DNA from: Ciceribacter thiooxidans
Lineage (GTDB): Bacteria > Pseudomonadota > Alphaproteobacteria > Rhizobiales > Rhizobiaceae
DNA: 64,000 nt
Assembly: GCF_014126615.1 (NCBI RefSeq)
Contig: NZ_CP059896.1
Location: 1,684,501-1,748,500 of the forward strand
Direction: 5' to 3'
The notes under the pieces were generated by a model. That model searched no databases. It was not told the origin of the DNA and saw nothing but the letters and a program-made list of their open reading frames with translations. Both the position numbers and the translations under genes were made by a program. Below are positions 56,423-64,000 of the stretch, in pieces (positions within the stretch are counted from its first letter, which is position 1; each line of letters begins with the position of its first letter).

Positions 56423-57034
56423 ATGTTCACGTCGCAGGCATCCCAGACCGGTAGTGCAGTTTCTCCCGCCGGGCGTCGGGCCTTCCAGCGTGTCAGCGTC
56501 AGCCTTCAGGGACGGCTGATGCTCGCCAATTACGACGAGTACGTTTGTCAGGTCGTCGACATGTCGCCCGGCGACGTGCGATTCGCCTGCGCGGGCCGGC
56601 CGGCTCCTGGCGAAAAGGTCATCGCCTACATCGATCACCTCGGGCGCCTGGAAGGCAGCACGATCAAGCTCACTGAAGACGGCTTCGTCATGTCGATCGT
56701 GGCCACAGGCCGCAAACGCGAGAAGCTTGCCGCACAGCTCACCTGGATCGCCAACAAGCACGAACTCGGCCTGCCAGAGGATCGTCGCCACGATCGCCTG
56801 ACACCACGTCAGACCCGGACCGAACTCGTCCTGGAAGACGGACGGCGCTATCCTTGCCGCCTGATGGACCTGTCGCTCTCCGGTGCGGCGGTCGACATCG
56901 ACATTCGCCCGCCGATCGGAACGGCGGTGCGCATCGGCAATATGCGCGGCCGGGTCGTCCGCCACTTCGTCGAGGGTGTGGCAATCGAGTTCCTGACCCT
57001 ACAGTCCCGCGAAGCCCTGACCGAATTTCTCTGA
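56423..57034 (+). CDS. Tandem PilZ-domain protein
   Basis: A 203-residue soluble protein with two PilZ domains. The first, about residues 18-105, has the RRAFQR arginine patch and DMSPGDVRF; the second, from about residue 120, has RRHDR and DLSLSGAAVD. The RxxxR and D/NxSxxG patterns are the cyclic-di-GMP binding sites; the second copy is the closer match, the first is degenerate at its final glycines. Likely role is to relay c-di-GMP levels to motility or polysaccharide, as for similar rhizobial proteins. The target is unknown. Confidence 0.88.
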   Translation: MFTSQASQTGSAVSPAGRRAFQRVSVSLQGRLMLANYDEYVCQVVDMSPGDVRFACAGRPAPGEKVIAYIDHLGRLEGSTIKLTEDGFVMSIVATGRKREKLAAQLTWIANKHELGLPEDRRHDRLTPRQTRTELVLEDGRRYPCRLMDLSLSGAAVDIDIRPPIGTAVRIGNMRGRVVRHFVEGVAIEFLTLQSREALTEFL

Positions 57035-57491
57035 CGGACGGTAGAGCCTTGCGCTCCCGCGGCTTGACCACCGACCAGAGCTCGCATTCCCGCCACTTTC
57101 GATTACGCTGAAGAAATTCTGAATGCGCCGGCGTGCGCGCGTCATGCGGTTCCGCGCGCAAAACTGCCTCCCACGTCGCGTAAAGAACGCCGCAAGCTCG
57201 GGCCGGCCGTCAGAGCGGCCGCAGCGAAGTCGGCCGAAACCCGGCACCTCATCGGAATTTCTCTTTTCTTTTCAGCATCATGCCATACGACGGCGACCAT
57301 TTCGGCGCGATGCGGGGCAGCAAATACGTACAATTTTACGAAAAATTTCGTCAAATACATCTACAATTTTATTCTTATTCAATTCTATTTTTCGTCCGAT
57401 TATACTCAAGTAATCCGCGTATTTTACTTCGCGTTTTTGCGCGGAGTAAAACCGCACCTGTCATTGTCTTCCCAACACGGGGAGACGAAAA
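57035..57491. other. 457-base non-coding region upstream of the cysteine peptidase
   Basis: No convincing gene. The left part is GC-rich, the right part (57325-57420) strongly AT-rich. A perfect ACGAAA-AA-TTTCGT palindrome lies at 57338-57351. A 12-bp hairpin with one G-U pair (57422-57433 with 57440-57451, loop TTTTTG) ends 40 bases before the next ATG and lies in the probable leader RNA. It has no T run after it, so it is not a terminator on the plus strand. Confidence 0.6.
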
Positions 57492-58103
57492 ATGACCAAG
57501 AAAAGAAGCCTGAGCGTTGGAGTTTTGATAGCTCTGCTGAGCAGCGCCATCGCGCTGCCGGCCGCAGCAATGCCGTCGAACATGAACGTGGTCGGCAAGG
57601 CGAACCCGCCGATCGGGCATTACGAGTTCTGCCGCAGCTACCCGGACGAATGCCGCAGCAAGACCGGCGATACCGGTCCGGCCGCTCTGACCGAGGACGC
57701 CTGGCGAACCATTCTCGACGTCAACTACACCGTCAACTCGTCCATCGAACCGATGACGGACGAAGAAATCTACGGTGTGGAAGAGCGCTGGGCCTATCCG
57801 CGTTCGGTCGGAGACTGCGAAGACTACGCACTTCTGAAGCGCAAGCTGCTTATCGACCGCGGCTTCTCTCCGGCCGACCTGCTGATGACCGTCGTGCTGC
57901 AGCCGAACGGCGAAGGTCACGCCGTCCTGACGGTTCGCACCGACCGCGGCGACTTCATTCTCGACAACATGCGCAACAAGGTCCTGCTCTGGTCGGACAC
58001 GGAATACACCTACCTGAAGCGCCAGTCGGCAGACGATCCCGGTCGTTGGGTCAAGCTGCAGGACGGCCGCGCAACCGCGGTCGGCAGTGTCGGCTCCAAC
58101 TGA
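57492..58103 (+). CDS. Transglutaminase-like cysteine peptidase (BTLCP family)
   Basis: A 203-residue exported protein with a signal peptide (residues 1-25, ending LPAAA). The papain-like triad is visible: cysteine in VGDCEDYALLKR, histidine in GEGHAVLTVRTDRGDF and aspartate in ILDNMRNKV. Family members (LapG-like) process surface adhesins in some proteobacteria; this is the stand-alone alphaproteobacterial type and its target is unknown. The ATG follows GGGGAGACG. It is preceded by an AT-rich leader with hairpin and followed by two hairpins, the second a terminator. Confidence 0.92.
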   Translation: MTKKRSLSVGVLIALLSSAIALPAAAMPSNMNVVGKANPPIGHYEFCRSYPDECRSKTGDTGPAALTEDAWRTILDVNYTVNSSIEPMTDEEIYGVEERWAYPRSVGDCEDYALLKRKLLIDRGFSPADLLMTVVLQPNGEGHAVLTVRTDRGDFILDNMRNKVLLWSDTEYTYLKRQSADDPGRWVKLQDGRATAVGSVGSN

Positions 58104-58119
58104 CGCCTCGATCACAATC

Positions 58120-58153
58120 CGGTTCGGTCATCCCCCGTCCCTTGACCGAACCG
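58120..58153 (+). repeat. 11-bp inverted repeat after the peptidase gene
   Basis: CGGTTCGGTCA (58120-58130) and TGACCGAACCG (58143-58153) form a perfect stem with a 12-base loop just before the terminator hairpin. It probably stabilises the 3-prime end or helps termination. Confidence 0.75.
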
Positions 58154-58156
58154 AAG

Positions 58157-58190
58157 GCCGGTCCCGCCCCGCGGGGCCGGCTTTTCCTTT
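58157..58190 (+). terminator. Intrinsic terminator after the cysteine peptidase
   Basis: A GC-rich hairpin, GCCGG (58157-58161) with CCGGC (58177-58181) and inner G/C pairs, followed by TTTTCCTTTT. Confidence 0.78.
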
Positions 58191-58373
58191 TCAGCTGCAA
58201 CCGGCGCCACTGCGCATTGCGACATTTACCCGCCATTAACTATCAGTCGACTATCCGTTGGTTGTTACATCATTCGCAGCGCCCGATGCGCCTCGCCTCC
58301 GACGGCCGGCGAACGTCTCCTCCAGTTCCGCGTGACAGACCCTATCGACGACTGCCGGCGGACGGAACGAGAG

Positions 58374-59171
58374 ATGAAAAAGTCGGCTGCACCCGAACAC
58401 GCCACCGAACACTTGCCGCTGATCTCCAATCGGTTCGTCTATATGGCGACGGCAATGGTCGCATTTCTGGCCCTGCTCTCCGTCGCCATCAACCTCGGCG
58501 GCCGCAAGCTCGGCGCCGAAATGGCACTGGCCGGACACAGCGACAGCACACAGGACTTCCTTGTGACGATCGGGCAGGACCACCTCCGCCTCGTCGCCAA
58601 CACGCTTCGATTCGAAACCCAGCGCCGCGATGGCCCGGCGGAGCGCGCCGACCTCTACTTGTTGTGGCCGGAAATGTCGGGGTATCGCAGCGAATTGCGG
58701 ACGCGGTTCGATGATATCACCCGGTCCGACGGGCTCATCTTCATTCAGCTGTCGCAAAGCACGATGTCCCGCGACATGTCCGGCCGCGTGGAGCCGATCT
58801 ACAGTCACCTGTTCGACGGGCCGGCGGAGAAGGGGCTGTACGGCCTCACCCTCCACCGCCTGAAATCCGACGCCGGCTATGGCAATGAGGTCCTCCTTAC
58901 GGCACCGCGACCGGGCGGGCCCGACTTTGCCGTGCGCTGCCTGCTTCCTGCCGCGGGCACTCCCGCCAGCAGTGGTGACTGCCAGCGCGACGTCCACGTC
59001 GGACGCGACCTCAGCGTCCTCTACCGCTTCTCGAGCAGTCTTCTTTCCGACTGGGCCGAGATCGACGACGCCGTCCGTCGCTACGTCACCGCACGGATCG
59101 ACGCGGAGCCGCAACTTCCATCTAATTCTCCTAAAATTCCCGAGAATCCGGCAAGAAATGATTCATTATAA
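58374..59171 (+). CDS. Conserved membrane-anchored hypothetical protein
   Basis: A 265-residue protein. A short cytoplasmic start is followed by a single membrane helix near residues 19-42 (VYMATAMVAFLALLSVAINLG region), then a soluble domain of about 220 residues. The exported part has two cysteines near residues 195-210 (RCLLPAAG, SGDCQRD) and a helical RRYVTARIDAE end. No catalytic motif found. I recall similar proteins only from Rhizobiaceae. A GTG start at 58332 would add 14 residues. Confidence 0.68.
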   Translation: MKKSAAPEHATEHLPLISNRFVYMATAMVAFLALLSVAINLGGRKLGAEMALAGHSDSTQDFLVTIGQDHLRLVANTLRFETQRRDGPAERADLYLLWPEMSGYRSELRTRFDDITRSDGLIFIQLSQSTMSRDMSGRVEPIYSHLFDGPAEKGLYGLTLHRLKSDAGYGNEVLLTAPRPGGPDFAVRCLLPAAGTPASSGDCQRDVHVGRDLSVLYRFSSSLLSDWAEIDDAVRRYVTARIDAEPQLPSNSPKIPENPARNDSL

Positions 59172-59264
59172 ACCTCTTGGTAAGGCTACCGCCGTAAGCT
59201 CCGGCAAATTGGTCGCGTGGGGGCGCGCCCAAATTGTCCTGGTCAGCATACGAAGAGTTTCGCG

Positions 59265-60773
59265 GTGAAAAATATCAAGAATTCCCTCGACTTGATGTCC
59301 ATCTTCTCGGCGTCGGTGCGCAAGGTGGCTCTGGTGGTCATGGCGGTCGCGGCACTGTCATTTGCCTCTTCGGCGCCAGCGAGCGCGGCTCCCACCTATG
59401 CTGGGATCGTCGTCGACGCGAAGACAGGCAAGGTCCTCTACAGCGAGAACGCCGACAGCCTGCGCTATCCGGCCTCGCTCACCAAGATGATGACGCTTTA
59501 CCTGACGTTCGAGGCGCTCGAATCGGGCAAGATCAGCCTCAGCAGCCGCGTTCCCGTCTCTGCCAATGCCGCTGCGGAACCGCCGTCCAAGCTCGGTGTC
59601 GGCGCCGGGCGCTCTGTGACTGTCGAGCAGGCGATCCTTGCGCTCGTCACCCGTTCCGCCAACGATATCGCAACCGCGCTCGGCGAGTATCTCGGCGGCT
59701 CGGAGACACGTTTTGCCAAGATGATGACCGCAAAGGCCCGTAGCCTCGGCATGAGCAAGACGACCTATCGCAATGCCAACGGTCTGCCGAACACGGCCCA
59801 GATGACCACGGCGCGCGACCAGGCACGCCTCGGTATCGCCCTGCGTCAGCATTTTCCGCAGTATTACGGGTATTTTTCGACCCGCAGCTTCAAGTTCGGC
59901 AAACAGGTCATCGGCAATCATAATCGCCTGCTCGGAGCCGTGCGCGGTGTGGATGGCATCAAGACCGGTTATACCCGCGCAGCCGGTTTCAACTTGGTGA
60001 CGTCCGCACAGGCTGACGGCCACTCGATCGTCGGCGTCGTCATGGGCTCCTCCTCCGGGGGCAAGCGCAACGAGACGATGAAGCAGCTGGTGCTTCGCTA
60101 TCTTCCGAAAGCGTCGCGGTCCGGCAATGGCGACTTTGTCGTCGCTCGCAGCGAGTCGACGATCGCTCCGGAAGCGGCTGTTCCGGCAGCGCCTTCGGCG
60201 GCCATTGCATCCGCGTCCGCAGCCGCTGTCGATCTTCCCTCGCGTGGCCCGCTTCCGGAAATCCGTTACCAGCCAGCCGGCATGCAGACCGCATACGCAA
60301 GCACGGGCGGCACAAGTCCTGCTCTCGAAGCGGTCACCGCCCCTGTCGCCGCTCCGCCGGCCGCAAGTCTCCCTGTGCCGGCGCCTGCCCCTGCCTACAT
60401 GCCCGAATCGAGCCTGAAGACGGCACGCATCACCAACGAGCAGGCGTCTCTTGAGCCGGTGGCGGCGCCTGCGCCCGCCGCCGAAGAGATCGACAACACC
60501 GTCACCGCTTCCACTCCGAAGATACCGTCGGGATGGGTTATTCAAGTCGGCGCTGCCGCCGACAAGAAGCTGGCAATGGAACTTCTGCGCAAGGCGCAGG
60601 ACAAAGGCGGCAAGGTATTGCGTTCCGCCTCCCCCTTTACCGTCGCCTACAGCAGCGGTTCCGAACAGGTCCACCGTGCGCGCTTCGGCGGGTTCGCCGA
60701 CCAGAAGACGGCTGTCAACGCCTGCAAGGCGCTGAAGAGCAAAGGATTTGGCTGCTGGGCTTCCCTGCAGTAA
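59265..60773 (+). CDS. D-alanyl-D-alanine carboxypeptidase with SPOR domain
   Basis: A 502-residue exported penicillin-binding protein (peptidase S11, DacA/DacF-like) that trims the terminal D-alanine of peptidoglycan side chains. After the signal peptide (ending PASAA) the SxxK motif is PASLTKMM, SxN is RSAND and KTG is GIKTGYT. From about residue 290 an Ala/Pro linker leads to a C-terminal SPOR domain (about 425-502, WVIQVGAAADKKLAMEL to CKALKSKGFGCWASLQ), which binds denuded glycan at the septum. The GTG at 59265 is chosen because its MKNIK start matches relatives; an ATG at 59295 is the alternative. Confidence 0.93.
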   Translation: MKNIKNSLDLMSIFSASVRKVALVVMAVAALSFASSAPASAAPTYAGIVVDAKTGKVLYSENADSLRYPASLTKMMTLYLTFEALESGKISLSSRVPVSANAAAEPPSKLGVGAGRSVTVEQAILALVTRSANDIATALGEYLGGSETRFAKMMTAKARSLGMSKTTYRNANGLPNTAQMTTARDQARLGIALRQHFPQYYGYFSTRSFKFGKQVIGNHNRLLGAVRGVDGIKTGYTRAAGFNLVTSAQADGHSIVGVVMGSSSGGKRNETMKQLVLRYLPKASRSGNGDFVVARSESTIAPEAAVPAAPSAAIASASAAAVDLPSRGPLPEIRYQPAGMQTAYASTGGTSPALEAVTAPVAAPPAASLPVPAPAPAYMPESSLKTARITNEQASLEPVAAPAPAAEEIDNTVTASTPKIPSGWVIQVGAAADKKLAMELLRKAQDKGGKVLRSASPFTVAYSSGSEQVHRARFGGFADQKTAVNACKALKSKGFGCWASLQ

Positions 60774-60824
60774 GCAGGAGGTCCGTCGGCCACCTCGAAA
60801 TGTAGTGAGTACGAGGTAGCAGAC

Positions 60825-61094
60825 ATGGCATCGAACGAGAACCGCTTCGGCCTCTTTCCCCATGGCGGAGAGACGAGAAGGCCGTATCGTCCAGCACTTC
60901 ATCCGCTTCATGAGGCGGCAATGCGGATTGCCGACCTCGGGCTCGGCCGGAAACGGTCGATGACCAAGGACCTGATCGGTCTGCTGCTCTGCCACGGCGC
61001 GCGCGCCTGGCGCTATTCGCAGCCCGAGACCAATATCCACCTGCATGTCTGCGCACCCGGAGGCCGGGCGCCGGTGGTGCTGAGGCTCCGCTGA
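60825..61094 (+). CDS. Small hypothetical protein
   Basis: An 89-residue basic protein with no membrane helix. It has a reasonable ribosome-binding site (GAGGT) and ends close to the next gene. Notable are FGLFPHGGETRR and a conserved-looking middle MRIADLGLGRKRSM followed by KDLIGLLLCHGARAW. I do not recognise a family. Base composition at third positions is like its neighbours, which supports a real gene. Confidence 0.5.
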   Translation: MASNENRFGLFPHGGETRRPYRPALHPLHEAAMRIADLGLGRKRSMTKDLIGLLLCHGARAWRYSQPETNIHLHVCAPGGRAPVVLRLR

Positions 61095-61135
61095 CCCGAC
61101 GCAATCGACCACGGCCGGTACAACGGAGACCCGCG

Positions 61136-61663
61136 ATGCCCCTTTACGCGCTAGGAAATTTCGTCCCGAAGACGCCGACCCAAGACCGGTTCTGGGTTGC
61201 ACCGGATGCCCATGTGATCGGGCAGGTCGAGCTCGGGCTTGATGTCGGCATCTGGTTCGGGTCGGTACTGCGCGGGGACAACGAGCCGATCATGATCGGC
61301 GACGGGACCAATATCCAGGAAGGCGCAATGGTGCACGTCGATCCGGGTTTTCCCGTGCGGATCGGTAAGGGCTGCACGATCGGCCACCACGCGATCATCC
61401 ACGGCTGCACGATCGGCGACAATTCGCTGATCGGCATGGGGGCGACGGTGCTCAACGGTGCCAGGATCGGCAACAACTGCCTGATCGGTGCCAACGCGCT
61501 GGTGACCGAGGGAAAGGAATTCCCCGACAATTCGCTGATCGTCGGCTCGCCGGCGCGGATCGTTCGCACGCTCGACGAGCGGGCCTCCGCGGGCCTCAGG
61601 CTCTCGGCGGAGAACTACATCCGCAACTGGCAGCGGTTTGCTCGCGAGCTGCGGCCGCTCTGA
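61136..61663 (+). CDS. Gamma-class carbonic anhydrase-like protein
   Basis: A 175-residue left-handed beta-helix protein made of hexapeptide repeats. VLRGDNEPIMIGDGTNIQEGAMVHVDPG (in parts) and GHHAIIHGCTIGDNSLIGMGA carry the three histidines that bind zinc or iron in the trimer. The C-terminal helix RLSAENYIRNWQRFARELRPL is typical of the YrdA/CaiE-like group. Whether it hydrates carbon dioxide here is unproven; related proteins often lack activity. It converges with zur, 21 bases away. Confidence 0.92.
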   Translation: MPLYALGNFVPKTPTQDRFWVAPDAHVIGQVELGLDVGIWFGSVLRGDNEPIMIGDGTNIQEGAMVHVDPGFPVRIGKGCTIGHHAIIHGCTIGDNSLIGMGATVLNGARIGNNCLIGANALVTEGKEFPDNSLIVGSPARIVRTLDERASAGLRLSAENYIRNWQRFARELRPL

Positions 61664-61684
61664 AGGGGCACTTGTCGCCTACCC

Positions 61685-62080
61685 TCAGCTACACTGGCGG
61701 CAGAGACCGCGGATCTCGATGGTCGTCTTCTCCGCCTTGAACTGTTGTCCCTTGGCCCATTCGGAGAGCCGATGGTCGATCGAGTGGTCGTGAAACTCGG
61801 TGACGCCGCCGCAGCTGTTGCAGATCGCGAATGCCACAGTGCCGTGGCGGCAGCAGTCCTGCGCCGGGTGGGAGCAGGCAACGAAGGCGTTGATGCTCTC
61901 CAGGCGGTGAACCAGCCCGAACTCCACCAGCTTCTCGAGCGCGCGATAGACCTGCAGCGGTGCACGAAATCCGTGGTCGCGCAGCCGGTCGAGGATCGTA
62001 TAGGCCGACATCGGCCCTTCCGATTTCATGAGCGTGTCGAAAACGAGAGACTGGTTGCGTGTCAGTTGCGGTGTCGTCAT
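61685..62080 (-). CDS. zur: Zinc uptake regulator Zur (Fur family)
   Basis: A 131-residue Fur-family repressor. The N-terminal winged helix reads operator DNA; the C-terminal part has the structural zinc cysteines in ICNSCGGVTEF and GLCRQCS and a histidine-rich zinc-sensing stretch (HPAQDCCRHG, HDHSIDHR). Assignment to Zur rather than Fur or Irr rests on context: it ends the znuC-znuB-zur set, with 12 bases to znuB, next to Zur-like boxes. It would repress this locus when zinc is ample. Confidence 0.93.
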   Translation of the reverse strand: MTTPQLTRNQSLVFDTLMKSEGPMSAYTILDRLRDHGFRAPLQVYRALEKLVEFGLVHRLESINAFVACSHPAQDCCRHGTVAFAICNSCGGVTEFHDHSIDHRLSEWAKGQQFKAEKTTIEIRGLCRQCS

Positions 62081-62092
62081 GCTCTCCTCCGC

Positions 62093-62902
62093 TCAGCGGC
62101 CTGCGGTTTCGCCGGCCCGCAGCCTGAACGGCAGCAGGCTTGCGAGGAACAAGATAGTCGCGGCAACAACGATCGACGGTCCGGACGGCGTGTCATAGGT
62201 CAACGATCCGAACAGGCCGCCGGCGACGGCAAGCGCGCCGATCAGCGAGGCGAGCACGGCCATGATCTCCGGCGTCGACGAAAAGCGGCGTGCGGCGGCA
62301 GCCGGAATGATCAGCAGTGACGTGATCAGCATGATGCCGACGATCTTCATCGCAATCGCGATCACCAGCGCCATCAACAGCATGAAGGCGAGCCGCGACC
62401 GCTCGGGATTCATTCCTTCAGCTTCCGCAACCTCGGGATTGACGGTCGCCGCAAGCAGCGGCCGCCAGAGCCAGACGACGAGAGCCAGCACGACCGCGCC
62501 GCCGCCCCAGATGACGGCGATATCGGTGGGCGTGACCGCGAGAATGTCGCCAAAGAGGAAGGCGATGAGATCGAAGCGGACCCAGGACATGAAGGCGACC
62601 ATGACGAGCCCGACCGCGAGCGTCGCGTGGCTCAGTATGCCGAGAAGCGCGTCGGCCGAAAGCGCCTGACGCCGCTGCAGGAGAAGAAGGACCAGCGAGA
62701 CTGTGACGGCCACTGCGAAGACGCTCGCCATCAGGTTCACCGAGAAGAGCAGTGACAGGGCGACACCGAGCAGCGCGGAATGCGCCATCGTGTCACCGAA
62801 ATAGGCCATTCGGCGCCAGACGACGAAGCAGCCGAGCGGCCCGGCGGTCAGTGCAAGACCAATGCCGGCGATCAGCGCGCGGGTGAAGAAGTCGTCAAGC
62901 AT
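62093..62902 (-). CDS. znuB: Zinc ABC transporter permease ZnuB
   Basis: A 269-residue membrane permease with about eight helices. It belongs to the ABC-3 family for zinc and manganese, with MLDDFFTRALIAGIGLALTAGPLGCFVVWRRM as the typical start (in parts), SHATLAVGLVM in the middle and VIAIAMKIVGIMLITSLLIIPAAAARRF near the end. The start overlaps the last 8 bases of znuC, so translation is coupled. The ATG at 62902 gives the normal length; the open frame upstream adds 31 basic residues. Confidence 0.95.
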   Translation of the reverse strand: MLDDFFTRALIAGIGLALTAGPLGCFVVWRRMAYFGDTMAHSALLGVALSLLFSVNLMASVFAVAVTVSLVLLLLQRRQALSADALLGILSHATLAVGLVMVAFMSWVRFDLIAFLFGDILAVTPTDIAVIWGGGAVVLALVVWLWRPLLAATVNPEVAEAEGMNPERSRLAFMLLMALVIAIAMKIVGIMLITSLLIIPAAAARRFSSTPEIMAVLASLIGALAVAGGLFGSLTYDTPSGPSIVVAATILFLASLLPFRLRAGETAGR

Positions 62903-63821
62903 GGCGGCCGCCCCTTCTCTCTTCGCCGTGTGCCGGGCCGCTGGCAGCCTCATGCTGATGGGCGCCACCATGATCGTGGTCATGACCGTGATCATGATGA
63001 TCGTGTCCCGCGTGGCCGTGATGACCGTCGCCGGGATAACAGTGTTCCGTCACCGAACCGTCGGCATGGAGTACCCGCCCGTCCGGCAAATGGGTATGGT
63101 CGTGTTCGTGACGATAGACGGCGAGCGTACCGGCCGCTCTTGCCCCGAAGAGACGCATATATTCCGGGCTCTGGCTGACATGGGCCGGCGTGCCGCGGCA
63201 GCAGACATGCCCGTTGAGGCAAATGACCGTGTCCGTCTCCGCCATGACGACATGCAGGTCGTGCGAGACCAGCAGGATGCCGCATCCGGTGCGGTTGCGG
63301 ATGGAGGTTATGAGGTCGTAGAGCGCGATCTCTCCGGCGAAATCCACCCCCTGGAGCGGTTCGTCGAGGACCAGCAGGTCGGGCTTGCGGGCGATCGCCC
63401 TTGCCAGCAGGGCGCGCTGGAACTCACCTCCCGATAGGTGCTGGACCTCGGCACCCGCAAGATGGGCGATGCCGACGGCATCCAGCGCTTCGAGGATATC
63501 CCGTTCGGAAAGCCTGCTCGTCAGCGTCATCAGTCGACGTACGGTGAGCGGCATGGTCCAGTCGACGGCGAGCTTCTGCGGAACATAGCCGACGGTCAGG
63601 CCGGTCTCTCGCGCCGCCTGCCCCTCGTCAGGCCGCAGGACACCGATCGCCATCTTGGCGCTGGTCGATTTTCCCGATCCGTTCGGCCCGATCAGCGTCA
63701 CGATCTCGCCGCGGTGAACGGCGAAATCGACGCCGCGGACGAGCCAGCGACCGTTACGGCGGACTCCGGCGCCGGAAAGACTGACGAGCGGCTTGCCGCC
63801 CGGTTTGGCAGAATGAAGCAT
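62895..63821 (-). CDS. znuC: Zinc ABC transporter ATP-binding protein ZnuC with His-rich tail
   Basis: A 308-residue ABC ATPase. Walker A is GPNGSGKST, the signature LSGGEFQRALLARA, Walker B LLVLDEPLQGVD and the switch histidine in SHDLHVV. Residues 1-230 are a standard ZnuC. From about 233 a histidine- and glycine-rich tail follows (HEHDHTHLP, then GHHGHAGHDHHDHGHDHDHGG in pieces), with over 20 histidines. Such tails occur in Znu ATPases of some alphaproteobacteria and may bind zinc to sense or buffer it. It is divergent from znuA across the Zur-box region. Confidence 0.96.
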   Translation of the reverse strand: MLHSAKPGGKPLVSLSGAGVRRNGRWLVRGVDFAVHRGEIVTLIGPNGSGKSTSAKMAIGVLRPDEGQAARETGLTVGYVPQKLAVDWTMPLTVRRLMTLTSRLSERDILEALDAVGIAHLAGAEVQHLSGGEFQRALLARAIARKPDLLVLDEPLQGVDFAGEIALYDLITSIRNRTGCGILLVSHDLHVVMAETDTVICLNGHVCCRGTPAHVSQSPEYMRLFGARAAGTLAVYRHEHDHTHLPDGRVLHADGSVTEHCYPGDGHHGHAGHDHHDHGHDHDHGGAHQHEAASGPAHGEERRGGRHA

Positions 63822-63861
63822 GGTGACCCGACGTTTTGCTGTTGCGAACGGCTATGACACA

Positions 63862-63876
63862 CGTTATAGCATTACG
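63862..63876. promoter_or_regulatory. Imperfect Zur-like box
   Basis: CGTTAT-AGC-ATTACG, 6-3-6 with one mismatch between arms, and the same three-base spacer as the stronger box at 63883-63899. Centres are 22 bases apart, two helical turns, so both could be bound on the same face of the DNA. Confidence 0.55.
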
Positions 63877-63882
63877 CAATTG

Positions 63883-63899
63883 ATGTAATAACATTACAT
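63883..63899. promoter_or_regulatory. Zur operator between znuC and znuA
   Basis: A perfect 7-3-7 palindrome, ATGTAAT-AAC-ATTACAT, in the divergent znuC/znuA region, 26 bases ahead of the znuA start. It resembles Zur sites (a TGTAATNNNATTACA-type repeat) and its position fits repression of both directions. Confidence 0.8.
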
Positions 63900-63924
63900 A
63901 CCGTTCGCAAGCTGGAGTCACGAA

Positions 63925-64000
63925 ATGAATCAAAGCCTCATCCGCGCGGCAGCATCGGCCGCCGCGCTGCTCGTCATGCCGTCCCTCGCCGCAGCCGAGG
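63925..64000 (+). CDS. znuA: Zinc ABC transporter substrate-binding protein ZnuA, N-terminal fragment
   Basis: Only the first 25 codons are present: a start ATG with signal-peptide-like sequence (MNQSLIRAAASAAALLVMPS, then LAAAE). It is the periplasmic zinc-binding partner of ZnuBC by position, divergent from znuC and next to Zur-like boxes. The mature, metal-binding part is beyond the right edge, so the identity rests on context. Confidence 0.8.
   Translation, partial: MNQSLIRAAASAAALLVMPSLAAAE

Noticed and set aside
57123..57413. Short frames of 96 (+) and 72 (-) codons in the gap before the cysteine peptidase
   Set aside because: Neither has a family pattern or good ribosome-binding site, and composition changes sharply along them.
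59358..61202. Minus-strand open frame of 614 codons
   Set aside because: Antisense to the carboxypeptidase gene, whose SxxK, SxN and KTG motifs are all intact on the plus strand.

Overview
The window is ordinary, GC-rich chromosomal DNA from an alphaproteobacterium, almost certainly a member of the Rhizobiaceae close to Sinorhizobium/Ensifer or Shinella. The evidence is the dusB(nifR3)-ntrB-ntrC-ntrY order, the fused ispDF gene, the pdhA-pdhB-pdhC set with a lipoyl domain on E1 beta, a LexA gene with a GAAC-N7-GAAC operator, CTTGAC/CTATAT-type promoters and a 46-base palindromic repeat of the kind common in rhizobia. I see no rRNA, tRNA, CRISPR array, prophage, insertion sequence or conjugative genes.

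Layout. 1-3853 (- strand) is the nitrogen-regulation cluster dusB, ntrB, ntrC and the first 31 codons of ntrY. 4025-5736 (+) holds ispDF and cinA. 5754-15009 (-) is a long run of a Coq10/RatA-like protein, a P-loop kinase-like protein, lipA, a small membrane protein, lpdA, a YdcH-like protein, an SGNH esterase, pdhC, pdhB, pdhA and an FtsB-like protein; this is lipoate synthesis next to the lipoate-using pyruvate dehydrogenase. eno follows, then a chemoreceptor gene in the opposite direction, then kdsA and a VOC protein. 20705-25520 carries lexA with its SOS box, a convergent comEC-like gene and gltA. A P-type ATPase (-) faces a ppiD-trpD-trpC-moaC-moeA run (+). 34117-39045 has a TadG-like surface protein, a small hypothetical gene, pyrG, secG and tpiA.

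39187-50675 is mixed housekeeping: a hydrolase, parE, an AI-2E family transporter, a DUF2336 protein, a CitE-like protein, flavin reductase, nitroreductase, an exported protein, and thrS, which carries a one-base frameshift. 50792-53657 includes yidD, interrupted by a palindromic repeat, an IscU-like protein, folE and hisI. 53762-61663 has patatin, CBS, rhomboid, tandem PilZ, a transglutaminase-like cysteine peptidase, a D,D-carboxypeptidase with SPOR domain and a gamma carbonic anhydrase. The window ends with the zinc-uptake locus: zur-znuB-znuC (-) and divergent znuA (+) around two Zur-like palindromes.

The observations most worth follow-up are a candidate small RNA between the divergent rhomboid and PilZ genes (an orphan intrinsic terminator with two more hairpins and a promoter-like sequence), the repeat insertion that splits yidD, the thrS frameshift, and paired Zur boxes 22 bp apart beside a ZnuC with a histidine-rich tail. 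I found no cluster that looks like a wholly new multi-gene system.
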